Source of the DNA: Cryptomeria japonica
Taxonomy: Eukaryota > Streptophyta > Pinopsida > Cupressales > Cupressaceae
DNA length: 64,000 nucleotides
NCBI RefSeq assembly: GCF_030272615.1
Contig: NC_081408.1
Span: forward strand, 623,222,383 to 623,286,382
Direction: 5' to 3'
The translations under genes were made by a program, and so were the position numbers. This document shows, in pieces, positions 22,209 through 33,754 of this stretch; within the stretch, counting starts at the first letter, position 1; each line of letters starts with the position of its first letter. The notes under the pieces are model-generated. The model was not told where the DNA came from, did no database searches, and worked only from the letters and a program-made list of their open reading frames with translations.

Positions 22209-23353
22209 AGATCTTCTTTGATTGGCTCCTTAATCAAGGCTCTTCTCATCATTAAATTTTCTCCATCTTTGGGAGCTAAGCTCACACCTTGTGTCTTGTT
22301 GCTTTCTGCATCTTCTTGCACATATTTCACTCTTCTTTCACTTCCTTGAGATGAAGAGGATTTATCTGGACATCTATAGGCAGGGTGACCCAACTTTTGG
22401 CAATTGTAACACTTCATGGTGGAGAAGTAGGACCCTCTTCCTGGTCCACTAGATCTACCTCTTCCTGGGTTGCTAGATGATCCCCTTCCTCTATAGCTAC
22501 TCTTTCTATGTGAATCCTCACTTTATTCTATAAGTTTAGAGTCTCCTTGGGACCTTTGATCTGCTCCTCTTCCACCAAAACTTCCTCTTTGACCTCTACC
22601 ATCTTTTCCTCTGCCTCTTCCTTCTTTTGCTTTGTTTTTGCTTCTTTTTACTCTTTTCCTCCACCTTCAGTACCAATTGATAGCACTTATGCATAGTGTT
22701 GGGACATAAAAACTCAACTCCTCTTGAATATTCCATCTCAAGCCATTCAAGTATCTAGCTACCTTTATGCCCTCATCCTCTACCACCTTGGATATCAGAC
22801 ACAACTTCTGAAATTCCTCAGTGTCGCTGCTCACATCCAAGTCTCTTTGTCTCAGGTTTTGTCTCCTCCTATGCAACTGGATCTCATAATCTTCAGGGAT
22901 GTATGCCTCTTTCACCTTAGCTAACATGCCCTTCCAAGTAACTATGGGGTTCTTGCCCTCTTTTTGCCTTTCTTCTTGAATAAATTTCCACCAGGTCAAA
23001 GTTGCCCCTCTCAATCTAGACTTGGCCACCTTCACCTTTTTTGCCTCACTCATTCCATCACATTCAAAGTGATTCTCCAATCCCTCTATCCATTCCAAGA
23101 CTACCTCAAGCTCCATTTACCCACAAAAAAGTGGCACTCCTTCTAGGGTTTTTCCTCCTAAGGCTTTAATGGCTTTAAGGAAAGGTTCTTCATATAGAAT
23201 AGGGTCTGTTTCAGGAGTCCTATCCTCTTCTACAACTTCTTTTCCCTTCCCCTCATTGACCTTGATTGTCACTTTCTCAGTTTTTTCTCCGAGGAGCCTA
23301 TTTTCTTCTTCTTGGTCTTCTACCTTCTTTGCTATCTCTGCATTGGTCACCAT
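22160..23353 (-). pseudogene. body A: gag with zinc knuckle
   Basis: Starts MVTNAEIAKKVEDQEEENRL on the minus strand, with an acidic coiled-coil-like N-terminus. The gag core follows (GLENHFECDGMSEAKKVKVA, LTWWKFIQEE, IPEDYEIQLHRRRQNL), then an Arg/Gly-rich stretch and a CCHC zinc knuckle (CYNCQKLGHPAYRC, about 22415-22370). A TAA at about 23117-23119 replaces the Lys codon present in body B, and further stops lie near 22667 and 22520. Gag and the downstream protease are in different frames. Confidence 0.85.
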
Positions 23354-23420
23354 TTTGAGACTATTTTCTCATACTGATTTAGTGCCTGACATCAACTATT
23401 TCCTTCCCAAATCTTAACTT

Positions 23421-23431
23421 CTCTGATACCA
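23421..23431 (-). other. primer-binding site of body A (tRNA-iMet type)
   Basis: Minus strand reads TGGTATCAGAG three bases after the LTR end, matching the 3' end complement of initiator tRNA-Met used by many plant LTR elements. Confidence 0.85.
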
Positions 23432-23434
23432 CTT

Positions 23435-25016
23435 TGATAGGGAGAGTCCTAAATTACCACCAACTAGAGTTCTTTGATGACATAATCCTATTCTCTCTTG
23501 GGGCCCATAGTCTTTCCTATGTACTCCCCTACCAATTGTTTTCATATCTCACCTTCCTCAACCTCACAAAGTAAGCTTGCTCACTATATCCTTGCAGGGT
23601 TGTAGGACACACAAATTTGATCTCTCTTTGCTAAACCACCTATTTTGTTTGGTTTAGTAAACTTTCTCCTTTTGGTTTCACAATGTCTTAGTTTTAGGCT
23701 TGTAGCCTTCTGGATCTTCTTCCAGTTCTAAGCAAATTCCTTCCCTTGCAAGTTATCTCCTTCAAGTTACTGACACCTAGCCGGATTATCGCCAAGCTCA
23801 CCTAAGACCAGTTTGCAGGAATAGCTAATGCCATCTCTTGGACTTTTACAAATAAACACATACTCTACATATTTGGCTCTGCTTGACAATCTCCAGTGAT
23901 CATGTGGAGTTTCAAGTCAGAGCAATATGATTATTGCGAACAAGGAACACAAACAGAAATGGAAAGCTTTATTTATAGATCTTGAGTTTATACATGGGTT
24001 CAAACCAGAAACTCACATAACAGAGAAAAGAAGAATTTACATTAACAACATATTTGAACTTAAAATTTCTAACACATTATTGCAGTCCATAAACAAAAAT
24101 TAGACTCTGATTGGAAACAAGAAAATGGCCTTCTCTATCGCATTTCAGAAAAATGAATGTGTTCTCTGAGGTAATCGACAATCAACGATCAACGATCAAC
24201 CTCTTACAGATGCCTGTTGGGTCCTTTTATACATTTCATCCTCTATTGTGAACTCCTCCTATTGGACGAGATAGATCTCGTTACCACCGGTTTCCATTTG
24301 CAACTATTTCACAGCTTCCATCGGGTCATCAGTGTAACAACAAATCCTGACTTCCGATGGCCGACGACAAATTTTCATGCTCCGGACTTCTTATTGGGTC
24401 ATCAGTGTAATACCAAAACTGGGCTTTCGATGGCCGACGACAACACACATGACTTCGTGTTTTCCACAGGGGCATTGAGAAGATTTCAAAACCTGACTTC
24501 CGATGGCTGATGGTAACTTAGCAAGCGAGGCGGTCCCGTCGAGTCATCGGTGTAGCGTGAAACTACTCTTCCCAATCTCCGATAGAAACACTCATCGAGC
24601 ACGCTCCAAGGTAATGCTTTCTCATCGGGTCATTGGGGTAACATGAAATAGCTCCTCCCGATACCCGATGGCGCCAATCCATGCTTATGCTTTCTCATCA
24701 GGTCGTTGAGGTAACTTGAAAGTACTCCCCCTAATACCCGATAACAATACTCTGAGCACTGACAACTTATCGAGTCATTGAGGTAAGTGTGAACCACTCC
24801 TGTCGATACTCGATACAACCACCCCATACTCTAGCAACTTCATCGGGATAAGACTTAGCAATCTGGGTAAGTCTTGCTGATAATTTTTTTTCAAAAACTA
24901 CAATTAAACAACCATACAAATGGACTAGAGCCAGTCCTTATGTATTTACATGACAACTGGAAGGTCTCACAAGCCAAAATTGGTTAAGGGCATTTCAACC
25001 CTTAGGTGCTATTGCA
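23435..25016 (-). repeat. central LTR shared by bodies A and B
   Basis: 1582 bp, starting TGATAGGGAG and ending ...CTATTGCA on the plus strand. To its left lies the primer site of body A (so it is A's 5' LTR) and to its right the polypurine tract of body B (so it is B's 3' LTR). It includes the CATCGGG minisatellite at about 24300-24860. Confidence 0.88.
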
Positions 25017-25034
25017 CCATACTCCCCCAAAAAC
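25017..25034 (-). other. polypurine tract of body B
   Basis: Minus strand G-rich purine run (GTTTTTGGGGGAGTATGG) abutting the central LTR, the counterpart of the tract at 7291-7308. Confidence 0.8.
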
Positions 25035-25079
25035 AAAGAAGTCAACTGACTACACTCGGTAGCAAGGAAATATCAATTC

Positions 25080-26857
25080 TCAACTTAACAAAGTCTGATC
25101 AAGGACCCAAGTCCTTTCAGAATCAAGTTTATGCATCCATTTGACAAAATGTTCCATATACACCTGTTGTCTTGTCTTCTTGAGAATGCGGGAATCCAAC
25201 ACTTTTTTAGCCTGAGGCATGGAAGAAGAAAGTAATGGTAGGTCGGCAAGTGACTGTTCAACATTTGAAACTCGCACATCCTCCTTGGGAAGTTGTCCCT
25301 TGTAGGCAACCAAATCTACAACATTGAAAATGGTAGACAAAGCAATATCAAATGGAAAACTAATCTTATAGGCATTAGAGTCATACTTGGCTAAAACTTT
25401 ACATGGGCCTATTCTCACCATTTGTAGCTTGTTGGGAACCCCTTTCTCAAGTCGAGCATTGTTCAAAAGTACCATCACCAAATCTCCAACTAAAAAATTG
25501 CACATCTCTTTGTGTGGCATCAACTCTAGCTTTAAATTTTTCTGAAGAATCTTGGAGAGCTCGTCTGACTTGGTCACGAACCTTCTTCATAGATTGAGCA
25601 ACAGCATTTTCTTGACCACTTTTGTGCGATAGATTACCAAGATCTCGTAATTCCATAACACCTCATGGGTGCATACCATACACTATGTCAAAAGGACTCT
25701 TCCCAGTAGACCTGTTGACACTGTCATTGTACGCAAACTCTGCCTGGTGAAGAACCTGATCCCAACTCTATCCATATTCTTTTGTCAAGAACCTTTAAAG
25801 GTTTCCAAGTGTCCTATTGACCACCTATGTTTGACCATCCATTTGGGGATGATAGGCTGAACCAAAAGACAAGTTAGTTCCCAGTCTTTTCCAAAGAGTT
25901 ACAAAAATGTCCAAGGAATTTGACATCTCTATCTAAAACAATACTAACCGGAAAACCATGGATTCTAATAATCTCTTTGTAAAATAAGTGTGCAATGTGA
26001 CTAGCATCATGATTAGTTTTACAAGGAACAAAATATGTCATCTTACTGAATTTGTCAACAACAACAAAAACGCTATCAAAGCCAAGCTTTGTTTGGGGTA
26101 AGCCAACCACATAATCCATACTTACACATTCCTATGGCCTTGTAGGAATAGGTAATGGCTGATAAAGACCAACATTAGTAGTTGTACCTTTAGCTTTCTG
26201 ACAAACCATACACTGTTCAACATACCTGCTGATATCCCTCTGCATTTTGGGCCAATAGTAGAACCTTTGAACAAGTTCCAATATCTTATTAAGGCCAAAA
26301 TGACCACTCAAACATCCATTGTGCTTTTTATGGATTAGATTTTCCCTCATCAATTTGTTGGGAACACACAACTCTCCACCTTTAAACAACAAACCATTCT
26401 GCAAAGTAAAGCTAGCATATTCACTATGAAAGTGATTCTGAAATTCTTGACAAACCTTGTAAATGGCTGCAAAATCTTCATCATTGGGGTACAAATCCTT
26501 GAAGTAATCAACTCTAATACTTTGAATTTGCACCGCTTGCACTATTAGTAGCCTTCTACTCAAAGCATCTACTACTTTATTACACTGTCCTTTCTTATGC
26601 CTAATAGAAAAAGTATATGACTGCAAATACTCAACCCATTTAACATGCCTGTGACTCAACTTATCTTGTGAATTCAAAAAACTTAAAGCTTGATTATCTG
26701 TGTAAAGAACAAACTCCTTAGGTAACAAGTAGTGTCTCCACTTCCTAAGAGCTTGGACAAGAGCATATAGCTCGAGATCATAGGATGAATACTTCTTCTT
26801 TGCATCATTGAGCTTCTCACTAAAGAAAGCTATAGGTCTATTCTTTCCCTCTACCAT
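25080..26857 (-). pseudogene. body B: RNase H, integrase and chromodomain-like tail
   Basis: The minus-strand frame begins in RNase H (NRPIAFFSEKLNDAKKKYS, VLYTDNQALSFLNSQDKL), passes into the integrase zinc finger (H..H at GCLSGHFGLNK, then CMVCQKAKG at about 26200) and the catalytic core ([20 protein letters not shown], about 26119). A frame change near 25880 follows. The last part (25577-25080) holds the GPY/F-like module (VRIGPCKVLAKYDSNAYKI) and a chromodomain-like end (QQVYMEHFVKWMHKLDSERT). In chromoviruses this tail targets integration to particular chromatin. RT and protease are absent: RNase H is joined directly to gag by an internal deletion at about 26858. Compared with body A it has fewer disruptions in this half. 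Confidence 0.85.
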
Positions 26858-26861
26858 CTTT

Positions 26862-27691
26862 TCATCTACCTCTTCCTCTTTTGCTTTGTTCTTGCTTCTT
26901 TTTACTCTTTTCCTCCACCTTCAGTGCCAATTGATAGCACTTATGCACGATGTTAGGACATAACAAACTCAAGTCCTCTTGAATATTCCATCTCAAGCCA
27001 TTCAAGTATCTGGCTACCTTGATGCTCTCATCCTCTACCACCTTGGATCTCAGACACAACTTCTGAAATTCCTCAGTGTAGTTGCTCACATCCAACTCTC
27101 TTTCTATTAGGTTTTGTCTCCTCCTATGCAACTGGATCTCATAATCTTCAGGGATGTATGACTCTTTCACCTTGGCTAACATGCCCTTCCAAGTAGCTAT
27201 GGGATTCTTGCCTTCTTTTTGCCTTTCTTCTTGATAAATTTCCACCAAGTCAAAGTTGCCCCTCTCAATCTAGAATTGGCCACCTTCACCTTTTGTGCCT
27301 CACCAATTCCATCACATTCAAAGTGATTCTCCAATCCCTCTATCCATTCCAGGACTACCTCACGCTCCATTTTACCACAAAAAAGTGGTACTCCTTCTAG
27401 CATTTTTCCTCCTAAGGCATTAATGGCTTTAAGGAAAGGTTATTCAGGTAGAATAGGGTCTAGTGTAGGAGTCCTATCCTCTTCTACAACTTCTTTTCTC
27501 TTCCCCTCATTGACCTTGATTGTCACTTTCTCATTTTTGTCTTCAACTACATCTAGTTTCCTCTCTAGTTGTAATAATATTTCTCTGAGGAGCCTATTGT
27601 CTTCTTCTTGGTCTTCTACCTTCTTTGCTAACTCTGCATTGGTCACCATTCTGACACTATTTTCTCCTACTGATCTAGGACCTGAAGTCAA
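26862..27691 (-). pseudogene. body B: gag
   Basis: Same protein as body A gag: MVTNAELAKKVEDQEED at about 27649, an extra coiled-coil segment (LLQLERKLDVVEDKNEK) missing from body A, then GLENHFECDGIGEAQKVKVA and LTWWKFI. A frame change lies near 27240 and a stop near 27440. It ends in a Lys/Arg/Gly-rich stretch (KKQEQSKRGRGR) where it is fused to RNase H; the zinc knuckle, protease and RT are deleted. Confidence 0.85.
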
Positions 27692-27715
27692 CTATTTTCT
27701 TCCCAAATCTTAACT

Positions 27716-27727
27716 GCTTTGATACCA
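27716..27727 (-). other. primer-binding site of body B, one base off consensus
   Basis: Minus strand reads TGGTATCAAAGC just inside the right-hand LTR, differing at one base from the initiator tRNA-Met site present in body A. Confidence 0.75.
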
Positions 27728-27730
27728 CTT

Positions 27731-29313
27731 TGATAGGGAGGGTCTTAAATTACCACCAACTGGAGTTCTTTGATGGCATAATCCTATTCTCTCTTAGGGC
27801 CCATAGTCTTTCCTATGTACTCCCCTACCAATTGTTTTCTTATCTCACCTTCCTCAACCTCACAAAGTAAGATTTCTCACTATATCCTTGTAGGGTTGTA
27901 GGATACACACATTCGATCTCTCTTTGCTAAACCACCCATCTTGTTTGGTTTAGTAAACTTTATCCTTTTGGTTTCACAATGTCTTGATTTCAGGCTTGTA
28001 GCCTTCTGGATCTTCTTCCATTTCTAAGTAGATTTCTTCCTATGCAAGTTATCTCATTCAAGTTACTAACACCTAGCCAGACTATCGCCAAGCTTGCCTA
28101 GGGCCAGTTTGCAGGAATAGCTAATGCCATCTCCTGGACTCTTACAAATAAAAACCTACTGTACATATATGGCTCTACTTAACAATCTCTAATGATCATG
28201 TGGAATTTCAAGTTAGAGCCATATGATTATTGCAAACAGGGATAAAAAATAGAAATGGAAAGCTTTATTTACAGATCGCGAGCTTATACACGGGTTCAAA
28301 TCAGAAACTCACAGAACAGAGAAAAGAAGCATTTACATTAACAACATATGTGAACTTAAAGTTTCTAACACATTATTGTTGTTCACAAATAGAAATTAGA
28401 CTCTGATTGGAAACCAGAAAATGGACTTCTCTATCGCATTTCAAAAAAATGAATGTGTTCTCTGAGGCAATCGACAATCAACAATCAACGATCAACCTCT
28501 TATAGATGCCTGTTGGGTCTTTTTATACATTTCATCCTCTGTTGTGAACTCCTTCTATTGGATGAGATATATCTTATTACCAACTATTTCCATTTGCAAC
28601 TGTTTCACAAGTTCCATCGAGTCAATGGTGTAACAACAAATCCTGACTTTTGATGGCCGATGACAAATTTCCGTGCTCCATACTTCTTATTGGGTCATTG
28701 GTGTAATATCAAAACAGGGCTTCTAATGGTCGATGACAACACACACCAGTTCGCATTTTCCATTGGGGCATCAGGAAGACTTTAAAACCTGACTCTCGAT
28801 GGCTGATGGCAACTTAGCAAGCGAGGCGGTCCCGTCGAGGCATCAGTGTAGCCTAAAACTACTCTTCCCGATCTCCGATAGCAACACTCATCGAACGTGC
28901 TCCAAGCTAATGCTTTCTTATCGGGTCGTCGGGATAATGTGAAATAGCTCCTCCCGATACTTGATGGCTCCGCTCCACGCTTATGCTTCCTCATCGGGTC
29001 ATCGGGGTAACTTGAAACTACTCCCCCCGATACCCGATAACAATACTCTGAGCACTGATAACTTATCGGTTCATCAGGGTAAGTGTGAACCACTCCTTCT
29101 GATACATTATACAACCACTCCATACTTTGGCGACCTCATTGGGGTAAGACTTGTCGATTGGGGTAGGTCTTGCCGATAAGAAAAATTTCAAAAACTCCAG
29201 TTAAACAACCATACAAATGGACTAGAGCCAGTCCTTATGTATTCACATGACCACTGGAAGGTCTCACAAGCCAAAATTGGTTAAGGGCATTTCAACCCTT
29301 AGGTGCTCCTGCA
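27731..29313 (-). repeat. right LTR (5' LTR of body B)
   Basis: 1583 bp, starting TGATAGGGAG and ending CTCCTGCA. The sequence to its right (CCACTAGGG...) is unrelated to the interior, so this is the outer edge of the composite. It includes a copy of the CATCGGG minisatellite at about 28610-29170. Confidence 0.88.
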
Positions 29314-30740
29314 CCACTAGGGTTTCTATGCACTACAGTTCATTTTGTATGCACTAAATTCCTCCTCCTACATGCTAAACCATGAAAACATAATCCAAAA
29401 TTTTGAAAAACATGACAAAAAACCTCGAAAATCGATCAAAAAAGACAGGGATTTGAGCCACTTATTGGTGGGCCATACATGACGGGTCTCTGGTATTGCC
29501 TGACGCGCTTAAAATGGTGAGAATGGTATGGAATCAGAATTATGGTCAGAGCTCCAAATGTCCAAATTGCATGAAGACAAGTGTAAAATGACTTTTCATA
29601 ATCACTTTTTACCTTTTAAATGGGCAAACCCTAGGGTTAATAAGTGGGGCATGTTATTTTTTTCCACTTTTTCATTATTAACCTTATCAACATCTTTTTT
29701 TGGGGAGATGAATCAAATTGCGCATATTCAACATTCTGTCATCATCAACATTATCATATCAAAATCAACTGGAACGATCACAAATTTGATAAATTTTATA
29801 AATCTTTCATACATACCCTTGATTCATCTCCTGAGGGGGCATCATCAAGATCATTTATCAAATCCACATCTGGGGAATCATATCAAACATTTTGGCATAC
29901 GACATCATATCGATAAAATTTTGGCAATATATCCAGTGATTTTCTTTGAATCAACATGTGCACACACGTCACTTCAAAGAGGAGCAAAATGCAGATGTAT
30001 AAATCTGACAACCTTCTTAAATAAATAATTAATATTTATTTAAACTGCATTCCATTATTAATTAAATCTTATTTCGATATTCGATTAGATAATGATACAA
30101 CCTTATTTCCTCTATCACCACAAGATAATTATTACAATCACAAAAAAAAAGGAAAATAGTCTACATTATATCATGTTTCCTTTGATTCAAATATACATTA
30201 AAATTTTAAATATATAAAGCTATGAGGTGGGAAGAATCTCCACCCAAATGGTTTGCTCTGATGCCTTTGCAATGGTGTGACATTCACATGTTGGGAAATT
30301 ATTATTTTCTTTATGTGAAAACTCTATTTGGCAGACATGAACCCAGATTATACTTATAAATGGCACACTCATTAAACCAAAATTGGATGATGAAGATATT
30401 TCCAATATTTGGCTTGGAAATAGCCATATGAAAGAGAGAGTAGTAATAAAAAATAAGAGAAAAGCCTGATGCCCGTGTTGTTCCATCTAAGTCTCGAGTT
30501 GAGCATGATGAAAACGAGAAGTGACCTAAATTACCTTTAAGAAGTGTTCTACCCTGCTCATCTCAAAACATTAACTCTTCCCTCCTATGATTAGTTGGGA
30601 ATTGACATTTGATAGGAAGATGATGTTGAACACACAGCTACTTCCACTTGATTTTCACTTTTCCAAAAATTACTGGATTACATAACAAATTCATTTATTT
30701 CTATAACTAAAAGAAATATAAATTAACAACTAATATAATA
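29314..30740. other. intergenic sequence with a weak retroelement relic
   Basis: No gene recognised. At 29979-30060 a purine run followed by TGCAGATG and a TTAAATAAATAATTAATATTTATTT stretch resembles, on the plus strand, the polypurine-tract/LTR junction of the nested Tat-like element, so a decayed LTR of that family may lie here. The other 88-166 codon frames show no domain. Confidence 0.3.
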
Positions 30741-30744
30741 AATA

Positions 30745-31215
30745 AATTGAACTCTTTCAAATTTTCAATTTGTAGAAATTTATTCCAAGACATGAAAAAC
30801 TCATCTACAAGGAGATGATATAAAAAATAATAATGCATACCAATGTCCAACAACATATCCACTCTACTCCTCCTCTAAACACTCAACAAAGAATGTATTT
30901 GATGTAATCAATTTGGTACTTTTTTCCGTCTAATTTTAAAACCAATGTAATAAAAAAAATTCAACTCTTTCAAATTTTCAATTTGTAGAAATTTACTACA
31001 AAAGCACAGAAAACTTATAAAACTCATTTACAAGGAGATGATATAAAAAATGAATAATGCACAGAAAACTTATAAAACTCATTTACAAGGAGATGATATA
31101 AAAAATTAATAATGCACAGAAAACTTATAAAACTCATTTACAAGAAGATGATATAAAAAATGAATAATGCATACCAATGTCCAACAACAATTGCACTCTA
31201 CTCTTCATCTGAACA
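30745..31215. repeat. direct duplication with an internal ~55-bp triplication
   Basis: A segment starting CTCTTTCAAATTTTCAATTT and ending ACTCAACAAAGAATG occurs at 30751-30896 and again at 30962-31228. The second copy is expanded by three units of about 55 bp beginning CACAGAAAACTTATAAAACT (31005-31165). Confidence 0.85.
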
Positions 31216-31476
31216 CTCAACAAAGAATGAATAAAATCAATATGCACTTGTTTCGGTTCTGCTTCTCAGATTTGACTAGAATGTCTTTTCCTCCTCCCCC
31301 CGAAACCACCTAACGGTCACGTCAAACAAGAATGTTTGGTCGGCATAGAAGAAAAGTTCAATAAAATAGGAGGAAGCTTCGTTATAGGTTGACTAGGTAT
31401 ATGTTAAGATAGGATTCCACATAAGGGGGAATTCCCTCAAATTACTTGTCTAACACGTCTGTGATAGTGCTAAATT

Positions 31477-33420
31477 TTATGACATAGGAGTTTGAACTTC
31501 ATGAGAAGAAACATCAGCTTTGTTCCATGGTGGCTCACTATAGTTATCGATCCTTGCTATAACATACATTGGAACATCTAGCGATTTGGATACAGGGGTG
31601 TAAACGATTTCAACAACTTCACCAAGACCTCCATTTACCAATCCTTCTTGTGTCCATATATTGTTTGTGAGCATCATGTGTTGCCCTTTACAAAGCACGG
31701 GGGCTTCACTGGTTAGGCAATATTATATCATGCGCATTCATTCATATTGGGGGGTTTAATATCCTAAAAATGATGGTACAATATATTGTCTATCGATGAA
31801 AATAAAGGGTTTTTTAATTCGGGCTATGAAAAAATGCAATATTTGGCGAAAATAGGGGTCTTTTAATTCAACTTATGTATTGGGAGGGGGTAACAAAAAA
31901 GGAGTTTAGGACAATATTTTTTGAAAATAGGGTGATTCTTTAGTATGCCATGAACACACGTGCTATAATCCAGGTTCACTAAGTGAAGCCCCCATGTTAC
32001 AAAGAAAAACCTATATTTCAAGTTGTTCATCATTAGCTATGTATTATCTGCACCAGTCCTAGTGCTTATCACAATACTAATTTTAATCAGATGGTTCAAT
32101 TTTTTTAACATTCTTCTCTTGTGCAACCTAACTAAATCTCTAATAGAAAATAGGTGCATTGAATTGTCAAATTGCTCTTTTTCACTTGATGTAAGATGCT
32201 TCTTTGTCCATGTCATTAAAAATTATCAATCTTCTCATGTCGCTTATGCATCTTGTATGTTTTGCAACATTTGACAATATTGACTTTGTTCTAGAGTCTC
32301 ACCTTGTTGTCAAAATTTTGTTTGTAAGGAGACAACAGTTATAAATTTGTCCCACAATATTTTTGCATTTGACTATGATGTGTAAATAGGCCTATCCCTC
32401 ATAGGTGGGAGTTGTGTGAGGTCACCAATTAGTAATTGTAGACTCTCCACAAAAGAAGAGATGTTGTCCATGTGGGAAAGCCTCATCTAGTCTTGTGTCT
32501 ATTTTTAGTAGTAACTTTGGCCCTATGAAGCTCATCTCATCAATCAGTATGTATCTTATGTGTTTCATCTCTTCTTGAAATGTTGTTAATGCTTATCCCT
32601 ATAGTGGGTGCATTTATTTGATAGAAATCCAAAGTGTTGAATGTTTGGTTGATGCATGCATGTTAAGTGTAACAACCCCTTTAGGAGCTAATGTTAGTAG
32701 CTGGCCTTTTTGTTGTGGGCTCTTACTTAAAAGTGTTTTTTTTATGTTAGCAATAAAGTAGGATTTCCCTATACTTGCTATTCCTTAAATGATCATGTTC
32801 AATGGTTTATCTAAGGGATGTTTGTTGTGGTCGGTAATAATTGTGACTTCTAGTCTTCGCTTTGGTGCTAGTGTATAGTCTAGGACATCAAAGTTGCCTA
32901 CAATGGTCTCTTCTTGGATGCATGCCTTCTTCATTTGTATGAATTGTGTGACGATTTTACGAAGTTCTTGGGGTATTGTAAGTTGATCACATTTGTTGTT
33001 GTTATCAAACTCTCGCTTTCCAAGCATGTTGTGTTCATTTAGGCTAACATTGCTTGATGTCCACCCATTTGTGAAAATAATTTCCATTCGTTTAGCTCTG
33101 TTGTGTCCCTTGTGTTCATCTTAGTGTCACTATCTTCTTATTCTTTAATTATTGCTTCCATTTCTATGGTAAGAATAGCATGCCAAAAATCATATTAGCT
33201 TGCACACATTTGCTTCCAATTTGCATTTAGTGTACCCTTAGTAAGTCTTATGTCAATTTATTTGCTTGAAAAATGTTTGTACAATAGTAAGTTCTCACTC
33301 TAGCATAATGTTTCAAAGTGATCTGAGTCCCCTTTTGAGATGTTGTAGAACTTTGGAAAAACATGGGCAATTGCTTTTACCTCTCTCTCTTTCCATTTTC
33401 ATCCTTTGTAATTTGTAAAA
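31477..33420 (-). pseudogene. decayed PIF1-type helicase (possible Helitron relic)
   Basis: Reading on the minus strand through several frames: an N-terminal region (FPKFYNISKGDSDHFETLC, about 33370), PLDKPLNMII followed by a degenerate Walker A (GIASIGKS, about 32770), LLTLAPKGVVTLNMHAST (motif Ia), YILIDEMSFIGPKLLLKID (Walker B, DEMS, about 32540), SLQLLIGDLTQLPP (GD.xQLPP motif, about 32420) and the C-terminal LTNNIWTQEGLVNGGLGEVV (31650). Motif order is that of PIF1/Helitron-type SF1B helicases. At least four stops and frameshifts occur, and the Walker A has Ile-Gly in place of the usual Gly-Thr/Thr-Gly. A 295-bp insertion splits the C-terminal part. No Rep (HUH) domain was seen, so a free-standing PIF1 pseudogene is as likely as a Helitron. 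Confidence 0.8.
31699..31993. mobile_element. MITE-like insertion in the helicase relic
   Basis: 295 bp bounded by perfect 12-bp terminal inverted repeats (GGGGGCTTCACT / AGTGAAGCCCCC). It interrupts the helicase frame just before LCKGQHMMLTNN. It has no coding capacity and is AT-rich with G runs. Flanks both contain a TTACAAAG-like word, but a clean target duplication could not be fixed. Confidence 0.6.
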
Positions 33421-33714
33421 TAAGAGTACGATCCTGCAGATTCGAGCAGTGGTATTGTTTTGAATTCTAGAGGTTGATTGATTTAGGAATGTAAGTAGCT
33501 AGATAGTAGTTGGCTTTGACTTGTTCTTCTCGTTATTCAATGGAACACATTTCACCCAACATTGAAAGATGTGAAAGGTTGATTACAAACAATGAGTAGA
33601 AATTTTTGAAGCATGTGACATGTTTCTTATTCTCCTATAGCACACTCTGCAATAACCTCTATTATGAATTTATAATATGCTATGAGTGTCATATAGCATG
33701 TCCCGAGGTGTATG

Positions 33715-33741
33715 TATGTATGTATGTATGTATGTGTATGT
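33715..33741. repeat. (ATGT)n microsatellite
   Basis: Six or more tandem TATG units just left of the hairpin satellite. Confidence 0.85.
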
Positions 33742-33754
33742 ATACATCCTAAGG

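Larger units (their letters stand above)
5753..29313 (-). mobile_element. tandem pair of chromodomain Ty3/gypsy elements sharing a central LTR
   Basis: Three related LTRs (5753-7290, 23435-25016, 27731-29313) alternate with two bodies, A (7291-23434, interrupted by another element) and B (25017-27730). All read on the minus strand. Each body has a tRNA-iMet-type primer site just inside its right-hand LTR and a G-rich polypurine tract next to its left-hand LTR, so both are genuine LTR-element interiors. Order of domains (gag, zinc knuckle, protease, RT, RNase H, integrase, chromodomain-like tail) is that of Ty3/gypsy chromoviruses. Both bodies carry stops, frameshifts and catalytic substitutions and are dead. 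The arrangement is most simply explained by unequal recombination between LTRs of related copies. Confidence 0.85.
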
